This document shows, one piece after another, positions 42,064 through 50,596 of a stretch of 64,000 nucleotides of DNA. How positions within the stretch are numbered: the stretch's first letter is position 1; each line of letters begins with the position of its first letter. Made by a program: the position numbers and the translations under genes. Below the pieces are notes generated by a model. The model did no database searches and was not told where the DNA came from. It saw nothing but the letters and a program-made list of their open reading frames with translations. Origin of the DNA: Paracoccaceae bacterium (GTDB lineage Bacteria > Pseudomonadota > Alphaproteobacteria > Rhodobacterales > Rhodobacteraceae); NCBI GenBank assembly GCA_013003075.1, contig JABDLJ010000035.1, positions 1-64,000 of the forward strand. Reading direction: 5' to 3'.

Positions 42064-43611
42064 TCAGGGTAGTGCCTTGTGAGACTGCAAATGCGCCCGT
42101 GCGGCGCCAAGTGTGGTGGCCAAATCGCCGGCGGCATCGACTTTCGGCCAGCCATCTGCGTCCGGCGCCCTGGCGATCTGGGCGCGCACCACGTCTTCGG
42201 TGGCGTCTGAAGCATCGGGCGCCCGGCTGCGAACCCGATCAAGCAAAGTGTCGGGCGGCGCCGACAGCCAGAGCGGGGTGAACGGAACCCCCGCTTTTTC
42301 GGCAACCGCGCGCGCGGCCTCGCGGTGCTCTGCCAACAGGAACGTGGCATCGAGGATGACGCTGTGCCCCGCGGCAAGCGCGGTCTCGGCCTTTCCGAAA
42401 AGCCGTTCGTACGTACGCTGCCCGGCGCCTTTGGAATAGGCGCTTTGCGGCAATCGCTTCAGGGCGTCCACATCGAACAGGGCCTTGCGTTCCAGATCGC
42501 TGCGCAGGTGCAGCGCCCCGGGGATCGCCCCGATCGCAGGCGCAAGACGGTGCGCCACGGTTGTCTTGCCGCTGCCAGACAGCCCGCCGACCGCAACAAG
42601 GCGCGCCGGCGCCGGCTCCAGAAACGCGGCTGCGTCGCTCAGGTAGCACCGCGCCGCCCGCGCCAGGGCATCCTCGCCCGTCAGGCGCCATGTCTGGACA
42701 TCCACCATCGCCCGGATCGCCGAGCGGATCGCAAGAAAGAGGGGCAGGGCGGCCAGCCCCTCGATATCGCCTGTCGCGAAGATGTAGCTGTTCAGCGTGG
42801 CGTTGGCCTGGGCATGCAGCTTTCGGTGCCAAAGATCCATGAGCAGGAAGGCCAGGTCATAGTAAACATCGCAGGTCCCCAGCCGCTCGTCGAATTCCAA
42901 CGCATCGAAGGGCACCGGGCGGCCTTCCAGCATCACCAGGTTCTTCAGGTGCAGATCGCCGTGACAGCGCCGCACCCGCCCGGCGCCGGCGCGCCGGTCC
43001 AACAGTGCACTGTGGCGTTCAAGCTGGCTTGATGCACCCGACCCGAAGCCCGCGATGGCCTTGGCGCCAAGCGCATCGGTCATGCCGGAATAAACCCGCC
43101 CAAGCTCGTCGATGATCTCGCGGATCAGGATCGCCCCCTCGCCGCTGCGCGAGCGCGGCGCGGCCTCGTGGTAGCTGGCGACCGAGCGGCCCAGCTCGCG
43201 CGCGATCTCTTCGGTCAACAGGCCGGCATCGGCGATGCTCGACAGCTCTGCCTCGGTGGAAAAGCGGCGCATCACCAGCGCGTATTCGGCCGGCGGGCCG
43301 GTACCATCCAGCGCCAGGGATCCCGACGGGGCGCGGGTGATCGGCACGACGCTTTGATAGATCATCGGTGCGGCCGGCAAGTTCAGCGACAGCTCGCGCT
43401 CCAGAACCGCGTGGCGCCGCGCCAGCGTCGAGAAATCGAGATAATCGTACTTTACCGGGCGCTTGATCTTGTAGGCGCGGTCGCCCGCCAGGAACACGAT
43501 CGCGCAATGGGTGCCGATCACCTCGACCGGGTCGGTCGTACCATGCGTCGCCGGATCGCTCAGAAAAGCGACTACCTCGTCTTGCGGCTGCGCATCGGGG
43601 CTGGTTGCCAT
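42064..43611 (-). CDS. bifunctional APH-fold / P-loop kinase protein
   Basis: A 515-residue protein. Residues 1-330 match the APH-like fold shared with 37498-38676: VIGTHCAIVFLAGDRAYKIKRPV and the catalytic RRCHGDLHLKNLVML (HGDLHLxN), then DALEFDERLGTCDVYYDLAFL. Residues 340-505 are a P-loop kinase: Walker A GLSGSGKTTVAHRLA, DATFL in place of the Walker B Asp and the RSRAPDASDA lid. This architecture is usually annotated bifunctional aminoglycoside phosphotransferase/ATP-binding protein. It is not convincing as a resistance gene; a metabolite kinase is more likely. Confidence 0.87.
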   Translation of the reverse strand: MATSPDAQPQDEVVAFLSDPATHGTTDPVEVIGTHCAIVFLAGDRAYKIKRPVKYDYLDFSTLARRHAVLERELSLNLPAAPMIYQSVVPITRAPSGSLALDGTGPPAEYALVMRRFSTEAELSSIADAGLLTEEIARELGRSVASYHEAAPRSRSGEGAILIREIIDELGRVYSGMTDALGAKAIAGFGSGASSQLERHSALLDRRAGAGRVRRCHGDLHLKNLVMLEGRPVPFDALEFDERLGTCDVYYDLAFLLMDLWHRKLHAQANATLNSYIFATGDIEGLAALPLFLAIRSAIRAMVDVQTWRLTGEDALARAARCYLSDAAAFLEPAPARLVAVGGLSGSGKTTVAHRLAPAIGAIPGALHLRSDLERKALFDVDALKRLPQSAYSKGAGQRTYERLFGKAETALAAGHSVILDATFLLAEHREAARAVAEKAGVPFTPLWLSAPPDTLLDRVRSRAPDASDATEDVVRAQIARAPDADGWPKVDAAGDLATTLGAARAHLQSHKALP

Positions 43612-43666
43612 GCACCTCTCCGTCCTGCGGTCTTGGGCAAGCCTAGCCGATTGCGGCGGCGCCGAA

Positions 43667-43680
43667 TTGACCGATATCAG
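43667..43680. promoter_or_regulatory. FNR-like site upstream of the bifunctional kinase gene
   Basis: TTGACCGATATCAG has two mismatches to TTGAT-N4-ATCAA. Its centre is 62 bases before the ATG at 43611, similar to the spacing at the HPF-fusion gene. Confidence 0.5.
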
Positions 43681-43828
43681 GGCGCGGCGGAAAAATCGTT
43701 ACCGCGCAAAGGCAAAGCGCGCGTCTTTTCCGGCAGATCGGGACGGTTGTCACCAGGCGCGCCTGGTGCGGGCCAAGGCAGGTTCGCCCTCGCGGAAGGC
43801 TCAGAAGCCGGCCAGCGGCCGCGCGGAC

Positions 43829-44560
43829 CTAGTCGGGCGTCACATTGATGCCCCACCATGTAGAGGCACTGGCCACGCTTCGGATCGGCGGCACAAGCGC
43901 GATCAGCACGATGCCGACCGAGAACAGGCACCAGATGGCCGGCATCTCGTTGGGGTCGGACGTCATCGCGGTCGCCAGCAGCGGCCCGGCAAGCATGTGA
44001 AAAAGCGTAAAGCGCCAGGCGCCATACACAAGCGGCAGCCCGAAAATAGTGATCACGTAGCTGGGAAATGGCGGCCAATAGCCAAGCATGCCATGAAGCG
44101 GGACAAACAGCCCGTTATAGGGGATGTCCCAGGCCAGATGCCGCTCACCCGAGCGCGTGCAGACCGTCTCGCCGCACAAGGACGAGCCCGGGCGGCACGC
44201 CCCTGCCCAGTCGAGCGGCGCGATCTGCAAAAGCATGATTGCCACCGACACACCGCAAAGGGCAAAGACCGCGCGCCGGACCCGCTGCCTTACCGGCTCG
44301 GCCACAAGCTCCATCGCGAAGGCGTTGATGATGAAGGGCTGAAAGACGATGTGCAGGTAGGCAAGCCAGGTCACCGCTTTGTTCGCAGGTGTCCCGCACG
44401 CGTCAAGCGTGGCGTATCCGGCGACCTGAAGCGCTTCCATGACGGTGAAATAGCCAAGCGCCACCCAGATCGGCGCCGCCTCCTTGCGCGCGATGGCAAC
44501 GCCCGTGGCAACGGTGCCAAGGCCGAGCATGGCAAGCGATGTCTCGGGGCTCCAGCACAC
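43829..44560 (-). CDS. DUF5765-type membrane protein
   Basis: A 243-residue polytopic membrane protein with about seven helices. The N-terminal MCWSPETSLAMLGLGTVATG and the polar insert CRPGSSLCGETVCTRSGERHLAWDIPYNG with four Cys are characteristic of the DUF5765 family. The start is a GTG at 44560. Function unknown. It lies downstream of the HPF-cold-shock fusion gene with a 79-base gap and could share its transcript. Confidence 0.75.
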   Translation of the reverse strand: MCWSPETSLAMLGLGTVATGVAIARKEAAPIWVALGYFTVMEALQVAGYATLDACGTPANKAVTWLAYLHIVFQPFIINAFAMELVAEPVRQRVRRAVFALCGVSVAIMLLQIAPLDWAGACRPGSSLCGETVCTRSGERHLAWDIPYNGLFVPLHGMLGYWPPFPSYVITIFGLPLVYGAWRFTLFHMLAGPLLATAMTSDPNEMPAIWCLFSVGIVLIALVPPIRSVASASTWWGINVTPD

Positions 44561-44639
44561 GCGCGCTTGTCCCTTCCCTGGTGAAACAGATCGAAGAAGG
44601 AAATCTTATCAGTATCTTGCAGCTCTATCGCCGTGGCGC

Positions 44640-45221
44640 TCAACCGGCCGTGTCGACGAATTTCAAAGGCCCGATCGGGCGCACGAAACTGGCATGCGGC
44701 CCGGCGTCGGCGTCCTTTCGGTCGATCGACAGCTCGACTGTCTCGCCCTGCTGAAGATCGCCGAACCCGTCGCCGGCCACGCTGTTGCGATGGAAATAGA
44801 CCAGCCGGCCGTCCGTCGTCGCGATCTGCCCAAAGCCCTCTTGCGCGTTCAAGACCTCGATCCGGCCCTGAAGCGGCGCCTCGTGCACCTCTGGCCGGCC
44901 CTTGTTGATGTCCTTCCATTTGCGCAGCATACGCTCCATCGCGGCAAAAGCGTCGCGGATCGCGACATAGATATCGATATGCGCGTGATCGTCGCCGGGA
45001 CGCCGGTCGACGTTCAAGGTGCGCCCCGGCATCTGGACGGTCAGATCGATGACATACTCGGTGCCGGTGCGGTGGCGCTTGTGCGGCGCGCGCACCCAGA
45101 CCTGGCAGCTGACGATATCGGGTGAGATATGCGCAAGGTGCGCGGCGCGCTCGCGTATGCGCGCCTCGATGGCGTCCGAATGCGCAATATCGACGAAAGT
45201 GACTTCGGCGGGCTGATCCAA
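44640..45221 (-). CDS. HPF/RaiA ribosome-hibernation domain fused to a cold-shock-like domain
   Basis: A 193-residue protein. Residues 1-100 match the HPF/RaiA fold (AHSDAIEARIRERAAHLA, QMPGRTLNVDRRPGDDHAHI, YVAIRDAFAAMERMLRKWK) that blocks ribosomal A and P sites in resting cells. Residues 113-185 resemble a cold-shock/S1-type OB fold, with RNP1-like EGFGQIATTDG and RNP2-like RLVYFHRNSV. The second domain replaces the dimerisation tail of long HPF, so it may bind mRNA or rRNA rather than form 100S dimers. The start is a TTG at 45221 with AGGAGAG eight bases upstream. An FNR-type box lies 61 bases upstream. Confidence 0.85.
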   Translation of the reverse strand: MDQPAEVTFVDIAHSDAIEARIRERAAHLAHISPDIVSCQVWVRAPHKRHRTGTEYVIDLTVQMPGRTLNVDRRPGDDHAHIDIYVAIRDAFAAMERMLRKWKDINKGRPEVHEAPLQGRIEVLNAQEGFGQIATTDGRLVYFHRNSVAGDGFGDLQQGETVELSIDRKDADAGPHASFVRPIGPLKFVDTAG

Positions 45222-45275
45222 GCTTCGCTCTCCTGTTGTTGCCCTTCATCCCTAGCAGGATGCGCGGCGCAGGAT

Positions 45276-45289
45276 TTGAGCCGTATCAA
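45276..45289. promoter_or_regulatory. FNR box upstream of the HPF fusion gene
   Basis: TTGAGCCGTATCAA has one mismatch to TTGAT-N4-ATCAA. Its centre is 61 bases before the TTG start of the minus-strand HPF fusion gene. Confidence 0.65.
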
Positions 45290-45374
45290 TCGGCGCGTTG
45301 ACGGCAAGGTCGGGGCGCGCGGCGTTCCGCCGGGGCATCGGCGGCCTCGCCGGCGAAAAAACCTCTTGCGGGAA

Positions 45375-45388
45375 TTGACGCACCTCAA
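45375..45388. promoter_or_regulatory. FNR-like site upstream of the BON gene
   Basis: TTGACGCACCTCAA has two mismatches to TTGAT-N4-ATCAA. Its centre is 110 bases before the BON-protein ATG at 45492; the tandem repeat lies between them. Confidence 0.5.
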
Positions 45389-45413
45389 TTCGCGCGTGCC
45401 CCTGCGGATCGAT

Positions 45414-45469
45414 ACTGGCGGCAGAACACTGGCCGCAGAACACTGGCGACAGAACACTGGCGACAGAAC
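45414..45469 (+). repeat. 14-bp tandem repeat, four units, upstream of the BON gene
   Basis: ACTGGC(G/C)(G/A)CAGAAC is repeated four times without gaps (45414, 45428, 45442, 45456); the last two units are identical. It lies between the FNR-like site and the ribosome binding site, in the expected 5' untranslated region. Confidence 0.92.
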
Positions 45470-45491
45470 TCAACGACGGAGAGATCCCGAT

Positions 45492-46223
45492 ATGCCCATC
45501 GAGGCGCTAGAGAACACCGTGGATGCCCTCAGGGCGCGTCTTGCGCAGGAAAAGCGCCTGGCGCATGATTTCCGGCTGGACCGGCTCCATCTGGAACCCG
45601 ACGGCATCCTGACCTTCGAGGCCGAGGCGGCGAGCTTTGCCCAGAAGAAGATCGCCTTGGGGATTGCCGCCGCCATGCCGGCAATCGAGGGCATCGTGGA
45701 CCGGCTGCATGTGCGCCCCGCCGTGCGGATGGGCGACGCCGAGATCCGCGCCCATCTGCGGCGCATCTATTCGACCGACCCCACGCTGGCGGGCGTGGCG
45801 GTCTTCGAGCGGCGCGGCGAGACGCTGGCGCCGGTGGCCGACATCGCGCAGCCGCTGGGCAAGCTCGACTACGAGGTCGTCGACGGGATCGTGACGCTGA
45901 ACGGGTCGGTCAACGGGCTGACGGTCAAGCGGTATATCGGCGTTCTGGCGTGGTGGGTGCCCGGTGCCCGCGATGTGATCAACGGGATCGAGGACGCCGC
46001 CGCCGAGGCCGACAGCCCCGACCGGATCGCCGAGGCGGTTCGCCTGGCGCTTGAAAAGGACCCTTACGTGAATGACGCGCAGGTCAAGATCGGCGTCAGG
46101 CACAGCGTGGTGCGGCTGACCGGGCTTTTGCCGTCCGAGCCGCAGCGCGACATGGCGGAGACGGACGCCTGGTACGTCTTCGGCGTCGATGACGTGATCA
46201 ACGAGATCGAGCTGCTCGCCTGA
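45492..46223 (+). CDS. BON-domain protein (three BON-like units)
   Basis: A 243-residue protein. BON-like units are visible around residues 75-140 (GDAEIRAHLRRIYSTDPTLAG, YEVVDGIVTLNGSVNG) and 175-240 (RIAEAVRLALEKDPYVND, VVRLTGLLPSEPQRDMAE); the N-terminal 70 residues look like a degenerate further unit. There is no signal peptide, so it appears cytoplasmic, unlike OsmY. GGAGAG precedes the ATG by 8 bases. BON proteins bind phospholipid or other ligands and rise under stress. Confidence 0.85.
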   Translation: MPIEALENTVDALRARLAQEKRLAHDFRLDRLHLEPDGILTFEAEAASFAQKKIALGIAAAMPAIEGIVDRLHVRPAVRMGDAEIRAHLRRIYSTDPTLAGVAVFERRGETLAPVADIAQPLGKLDYEVVDGIVTLNGSVNGLTVKRYIGVLAWWVPGARDVINGIEDAAAEADSPDRIAEAVRLALEKDPYVNDAQVKIGVRHSVVRLTGLLPSEPQRDMAETDAWYVFGVDDVINEIELLA

Positions 46224-46261
46224 AGACAAGATCCAACCGCCAGAGAGGTCAGGAGGCCACC

Positions 46262-46504
46262 ATGGAGACCAAGCCTATCCGCTACGAGGATGTAAAACGG
46301 CTTTTCGGAAATCTCGCGGACCACAAGATCGGTGAGATCGTCAAGAGCGGCTTGCCGTTCTCCGAACTGGAAAACATCGCGCTTCTGCTTGCCGGCGATA
46401 CCGATCATCTGCGTGATTTCGGGCATCTGAGCCCGCGCGCGCAGGATTTGTACAACCTGATCCGGACCGAAGACGACGACTGGTCCGACGACCGCCCCTC
46501 CTAG
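46262..46504 (+). CDS. small acidic protein of unknown function
   Basis: An 80-residue protein (METKPIRYEDVKRLFGNLAD at the start, TEDDDWSDDRPS at the end), helical and acidic at the C-terminus. AGGAGG lies four bases ahead of the ATG. It follows the BON gene by 38 bases, so it is probably co-transcribed. Its stop overlaps the convergent phosphoribosyltransferase stop by 4 bases. No family is recognised. Confidence 0.72.
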   Translation: METKPIRYEDVKRLFGNLADHKIGEIVKSGLPFSELENIALLLAGDTDHLRDFGHLSPRAQDLYNLIRTEDDDWSDDRPS

Positions 46505-47205
46505 GGCTGGCGGCCTTGCGCACCCGGTGCGGCGGCGCCACTGTCGCCGCCGGCGCCTTGGTCCGCGCGCGCCTCTTGCATCAGGCGTATCACTTCGGCG
46601 TCCGGAACCTGGGCGAAATCAACGTAATGCGCGCCGATGGCATAGAAAAACTCCGGCGTCTGAAGGCAGACGATCTCGTCGACCTCGCCTTGCAGCGCGC
46701 TCAGCGTGTCTTGCGGCGCCACCGGCACCGCCAGGATTAGGCGCGCCGTGCCGCGTTGGCGCGTCGCTTTCAGCGCCGCCCTGACCGTGGCGCCGGTCGC
46801 GATGCCGTCATCGACGACGATCGCGGTGCGCCCGCGGATCTCGATCTCCGGTTGGCCTTGAAGATAAAGCCCGCGCCGCCGCCGGATCTCGTCAAGCTGG
46901 GTCTGGGCGAGGGCGTCGATATCCTTGGCGCTCAGTCCCGCCATCGCAGCGATCTGCTCGTTGACCACAAGCTGCGGGTCGTCGCCGTTGACGATCGCGG
47001 CGGCGGCAAGTTCGGGCTGGCGCGGCACACCGATCTTGCGCACCATCACCAGGTCCATCGGCGCACCGAGCGCACGCGCGACCTCGGCGCCGATCGGCAC
47101 GCCGCCCCGCGGCAGTGCAAGCACCAGCGGGTTTTCATAGCCGCGCCCTTCAAGCGCGCTTGCCAGGGCGCGCCCGGCGGCCTGGCGGTCTTGAAACCTG
47201 GTCAC
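46501..47205 (-). CDS. phosphoribosyltransferase-domain protein
   Basis: A 234-residue protein of the type I PRTase fold. The PRPP-binding motif is TAIVVDDGIATGATVRAALK; LALPRGGVPIGAEVARALG and DLVMVRKIGVPRQPELAAAAI are the other conserved segments of the stress-associated PRTase group often found next to universal-stress or hypoxia genes. The C-terminal 25 residues are low-complexity (GAGGDSGAAAPGAQG). The start is a GTG at 47205 with AGGAGG seven bases upstream. Substrate base unknown. It would consume PRPP made by the 38603-39577 enzyme. Confidence 0.87.
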   Translation of the reverse strand: MTRFQDRQAAGRALASALEGRGYENPLVLALPRGGVPIGAEVARALGAPMDLVMVRKIGVPRQPELAAAAIVNGDDPQLVVNEQIAAMAGLSAKDIDALAQTQLDEIRRRRGLYLQGQPEIEIRGRTAIVVDDGIATGATVRAALKATRQRGTARLILAVPVAPQDTLSALQGEVDEIVCLQTPEFFYAIGAHYVDFAQVPDAEVIRLMQEARADQGAGGDSGAAAPGAQGRQP

Positions 47206-47330
47206 ATCGGGCCTCCTTTTGCGATCGGTGTCGTCCTGTTTCGGGCGGCATCCGGCCTTGGCGGCAAATCGCCACCGGCGTGATGCGCCCGCTTTGGCGA
47301 CGAGCCTACCACGCGCCTTGGTGGGCCCCC

Positions 47331-47344
47331 GTGATCTGCCTCAA
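47331..47344. promoter_or_regulatory. weak FNR-like site upstream of the phosphoribosyltransferase gene
   Basis: GTGATCTGCCTCAA has two mismatches to TTGAT-N4-ATCAA, in the 169-base gap after the RND gene. It is 132 bases (centre) from the GTG start, so support is limited. Confidence 0.28.
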
Positions 47345-47374
47345 AGCGCGTGCCAAGTGGCCCGTGTGCCGCCG

Positions 47375-50300
47375 CTATGTCTTGAACAGGCGATAGATCG
47401 CGGGGATCACCAGGACGGTCAGCGCCGTCGAGGACAGAAGACCGAAGAGCAGCGAGATCGCCAGCCCCTGGAAGATCGGATCGACCAGGATCACCGCCGC
47501 GCCGATCATCGCGGCGATCGCGGTCAGCAGGATCGGCTTGAAGCGCGTGGCGCCGGCCTCAATCAGGATGTCGGTCGTCACCGGCTGGCCCGGATCGGCG
47601 TGGCGGATGAAGTCCACCAGCAGGATCGAGTTCCGCACGATGATGCCGGCAAGCGCGATGAACCCGATCATCGAGGTCGCCGAAAACGGCGCCCCGAAAA
47701 GCCAGTGGCCCAGCATGATGCCCAGAAATGTCAGCGGCACCGGCGTCAGCACCACCAGCGGCAGCCGGAACGAGCCGAACTGCGCCACCACCAGGATATA
47801 GATGCCCAAAAGCGCCACCGCGAAGGCCGCCCCCATGTCGCGGAACGTGACCCAGGTCACTTCCCATTCGCCATCCCACAAAAGCACCGGATCGCGGGTC
47901 TCTTCGGGCTGGCCGTTCAGGCGGATCTGCGGCTTTTGCAGGCCCTGCCAGTCCATCGCGTCCAGACGCTCCGCGACCGCGAGCATGCCGTAAAGCGGCG
48001 CTTCGAACGCGCCGGCCAGCTCGCCGGTCACCATGATCACGTCATAGCCATTGTGGCGGAAGATCGGAAAGCTGGTCTCTTCGCCCACGATCCGCACCAC
48101 ATCGCCCAGCTCGACCACACCGCGCGCGCCGGGGATCGCGTTGGCCGGTACCGGGACCGAAAGCGCGGTCTCGTCCATCACTCGGTTCGCGCGGTCGCGG
48201 CCCATCACAATCGGGATCGGGCGGCGGCGCTCTGCGCGATGCGAATAGCCGATGGTGGTAGAGCTGTTCAGCAGGCGCAGCGTCTCCAGCGCGTCGCGTT
48301 CCTGCACGGCGAAGAAATCCATGTCGCTCACCGACAGCTCGGCGCGCAGCCTGCGCGCCTTTTGGCCATAACTGTCATCGACATCGACGATGAACGGCAC
48401 CTCCTCGAACGCGCCGCGTACCCGGGCAGCCACGGCGCGCCGCGTCGGCGCATCGGGGCCGTAGATCTCGGCCAGTAGCGTCGAGATCACCGGCGGGCCC
48501 GGTGGCGGCTCGACCACTTTCAGCACCGCGCCGTCCGGCAGGTCGAGCCCGCGCAGACGCTCGCGCAGCTCCAGCGCGATGTCGTGGCTGGCCCGGTCGC
48601 GGTGGTCTTTTGCCGCCAGGTTCAACTGCACATCGCCCAGCTCGGGGCTTTGCCGCAGAAAGTAGTGGCGCACCAGCCCGTTGAAGTTGAAGGGCGCCGC
48701 CGTGCCGGCATAGGTCTGGGCCGAGCGAACCTCGTCAAGCGTCATCGCGATGCGCGCGGCGGCCTGCGCGATGGCATCGGTATCCTCGACCGAGGCGCCT
48801 TCGGCCAGGTCGATCACGATGGCAAGCTCTGACTTGTTGTCGAAGGGCAGAAGCTTCACGGTCACATCGCGCGTGTAAAGCGCGCCGAGCGAGCCGAACG
48901 AGGCAAGCGCGACGATCACAAGAAACAGCGTGCTGCGCCATTTGCTGCGCAACAGCGGGCGGGCGACGGCCGCGTAGAGCCCGCCCAGCCTGCCGCCCGG
49001 CTGGCCGCTTTCGCCCGCGCCGTGATGCCCGGCGCTGCGCCCGGCGACCTTCAGCATCAGCCAGGGCGTGATCATCACCGCCACGAAGAAGGACAGGATC
49101 ATCGCGGCCGAGGCAGCGGCGGGAATGGGACTCATGTAGGGGCCCATAAGCCCCGACACGAAAAGCATCGGCAGAAGCGCGACCACCACCGTCAATGTCG
49201 CCACGATTGTCGGGTTGCCCACCTCGGCAACGGCCGCAACTGCTGCCGACAGGCGGCTTTGCTCTTCGCGCTTCATGGCCCAGTGGCGGGCGATGTTCTC
49301 GATCACGACGATGGCGTCGTCGACGAGGATACCAATCGAGAAGATCAGCGCGAAAAGCGACACCCGGTTCAGCGTGTAGCCCATCAGCCAGGCGGCAAAG
49401 AGCGTCAGCAGGATCGTGACCGGGATCACGATGGCCACCACGAAGGCCTCTCGCCAGCCGATGGCGATCAGGACCAGCCCGACGATGGAAACCGTCGCCA
49501 GCGCAAGGTGAAAGAGCAGCTCGTTTGCCTTCTCGTCGGCGGTCTCGCCGTAGTCGCGCGTGATCTCTACCTCGATGCTGTCGGGGATCAGGTGACCTTC
49601 CATCGCGTGGACCCGGTGCAGGATTTCTTCGGCCACGGTGACCGCGTTGGCGCCGGCCCGCTTGGCAAGCGCCAGCGTCACGGCCGGGCGGCGCGTGATG
49701 TCCCCGGCCGCGTCGCGGGAAAGGGTGGCGACGTGATGCTCATCGAGATCCGACACGAACGCGACATCGGCAAGGTCGCGGACATAGACCGTGCGGCCAT
49801 CGCGGGTCGTCAGCTCCAGGTTGGCGATCTCTTCGGGTGTCGACAGCGTCTTGCCGATCACAAGGCCGATCTGCTCGCCCTGGTCGCGCAAAAGCCCGGC
49901 GGGCGCGGCGCTGTTGGCGCCCGACACCTTGCCGGCCAGTTGCTGCAGCGTGACGCCGTAAAGCGCAAGCCGCTCGGGGTCGGGCGCAATGCGCAGCGCC
50001 TCTTCGCTCGGCCCGACAAGATAGGTCAGCCCGACATTGCTGATCTTGGCCAGCTCGACCTCGACCTCGCGCGCGATGCGCGTCAGATCGGCCGCGGTGA
50101 TGCCGCTGCGGCCTTCGGCCGGCGAGAATGTCAGCGCCACGATGGCGACATCATTGATGCCGCGGCCCACCACCAGCGGCTGCGGAATGCCCACCGGGAT
50201 CCGGTCGAGATTGGCCAGCATCTTGTCGCGGACCCGCAGGATCGCGGTATCGGCAGAGACGCCGACCTTGAAGCGGGCAGTGACCATCACCCGGTCGTCG

Positions 50301-50596
50301 CGGGTGTCGGAATAGACATGCTCGACCTCGTCGATGCCCTTGACGATGGTCTCCAGCGGCTCTGTGACCAGCTTGACGGCATCCTCGGCGCGCAACCCGT
50401 CGGCGCGCACATGGATATCGACGAGCGGCACCGAGATCTGCGGCTCTTCCTCGCGCGGCAGGCTGACCAGCGCGATCAGCCCGACTGCAAGCGAGGCCAG
50501 CAGCAACAGCGGCGTCAGTGGCGAGGCGATGAAGCCGCGCGTCAGCCATCCGGCAAGACCAAGCGGGCCGGCCCTGTCCCGACCGCCATCAGTCAT
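47375..50596 (-). CDS. RND-family efflux pump permease
   Basis: A 1073-residue inner-membrane RND transporter. TM1 is at about 25-45 followed by a large periplasmic loop; the middle block includes TLNRVSLFALIFSIGILVDDAIVVIENIAR with the paired Asp residues of the proton relay in TM4, and the second half repeats the plan (GIIVRNSILLVDFIRHADPG). It is closer to the AcrB/HAE-1-like group than to CusA heavy-metal pumps. ATG 50596 overlaps the adaptor stop by 8 bases. No outer-membrane channel gene is adjacent. Confidence 0.93.
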   Translation of the reverse strand: MTDGGRDRAGPLGLAGWLTRGFIASPLTPLLLLASLAVGLIALVSLPREEEPQISVPLVDIHVRADGLRAEDAVKLVTEPLETIVKGIDEVEHVYSDTRDDRVMVTARFKVGVSADTAILRVRDKMLANLDRIPVGIPQPLVVGRGINDVAIVALTFSPAEGRSGITAADLTRIAREVEVELAKISNVGLTYLVGPSEEALRIAPDPERLALYGVTLQQLAGKVSGANSAAPAGLLRDQGEQIGLVIGKTLSTPEEIANLELTTRDGRTVYVRDLADVAFVSDLDEHHVATLSRDAAGDITRRPAVTLALAKRAGANAVTVAEEILHRVHAMEGHLIPDSIEVEITRDYGETADEKANELLFHLALATVSIVGLVLIAIGWREAFVVAIVIPVTILLTLFAAWLMGYTLNRVSLFALIFSIGILVDDAIVVIENIARHWAMKREEQSRLSAAVAAVAEVGNPTIVATLTVVVALLPMLFVSGLMGPYMSPIPAAASAAMILSFFVAVMITPWLMLKVAGRSAGHHGAGESGQPGGRLGGLYAAVARPLLRSKWRSTLFLVIVALASFGSLGALYTRDVTVKLLPFDNKSELAIVIDLAEGASVEDTDAIAQAAARIAMTLDEVRSAQTYAGTAAPFNFNGLVRHYFLRQSPELGDVQLNLAAKDHRDRASHDIALELRERLRGLDLPDGAVLKVVEPPPGPPVISTLLAEIYGPDAPTRRAVAARVRGAFEEVPFIVDVDDSYGQKARRLRAELSVSDMDFFAVQERDALETLRLLNSSTTIGYSHRAERRRPIPIVMGRDRANRVMDETALSVPVPANAIPGARGVVELGDVVRIVGEETSFPIFRHNGYDVIMVTGELAGAFEAPLYGMLAVAERLDAMDWQGLQKPQIRLNGQPEETRDPVLLWDGEWEVTWVTFRDMGAAFAVALLGIYILVVAQFGSFRLPLVVLTPVPLTFLGIMLGHWLFGAPFSATSMIGFIALAGIIVRNSILLVDFIRHADPGQPVTTDILIEAGATRFKPILLTAIAAMIGAAVILVDPIFQGLAISLLFGLLSSTALTVLVIPAIYRLFKT

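Noticed and set aside
42064..43611. Aminoglycoside resistance
   Set aside because: The APH fold is widespread in metabolite kinases, the gene lies in a stress cluster, and no resistance-type context or mobile element is present.
44561..44639. An FNR box ahead of the DUF5765 gene
   Set aside because: The only candidates in this gap match fewer than seven of ten consensus positions.
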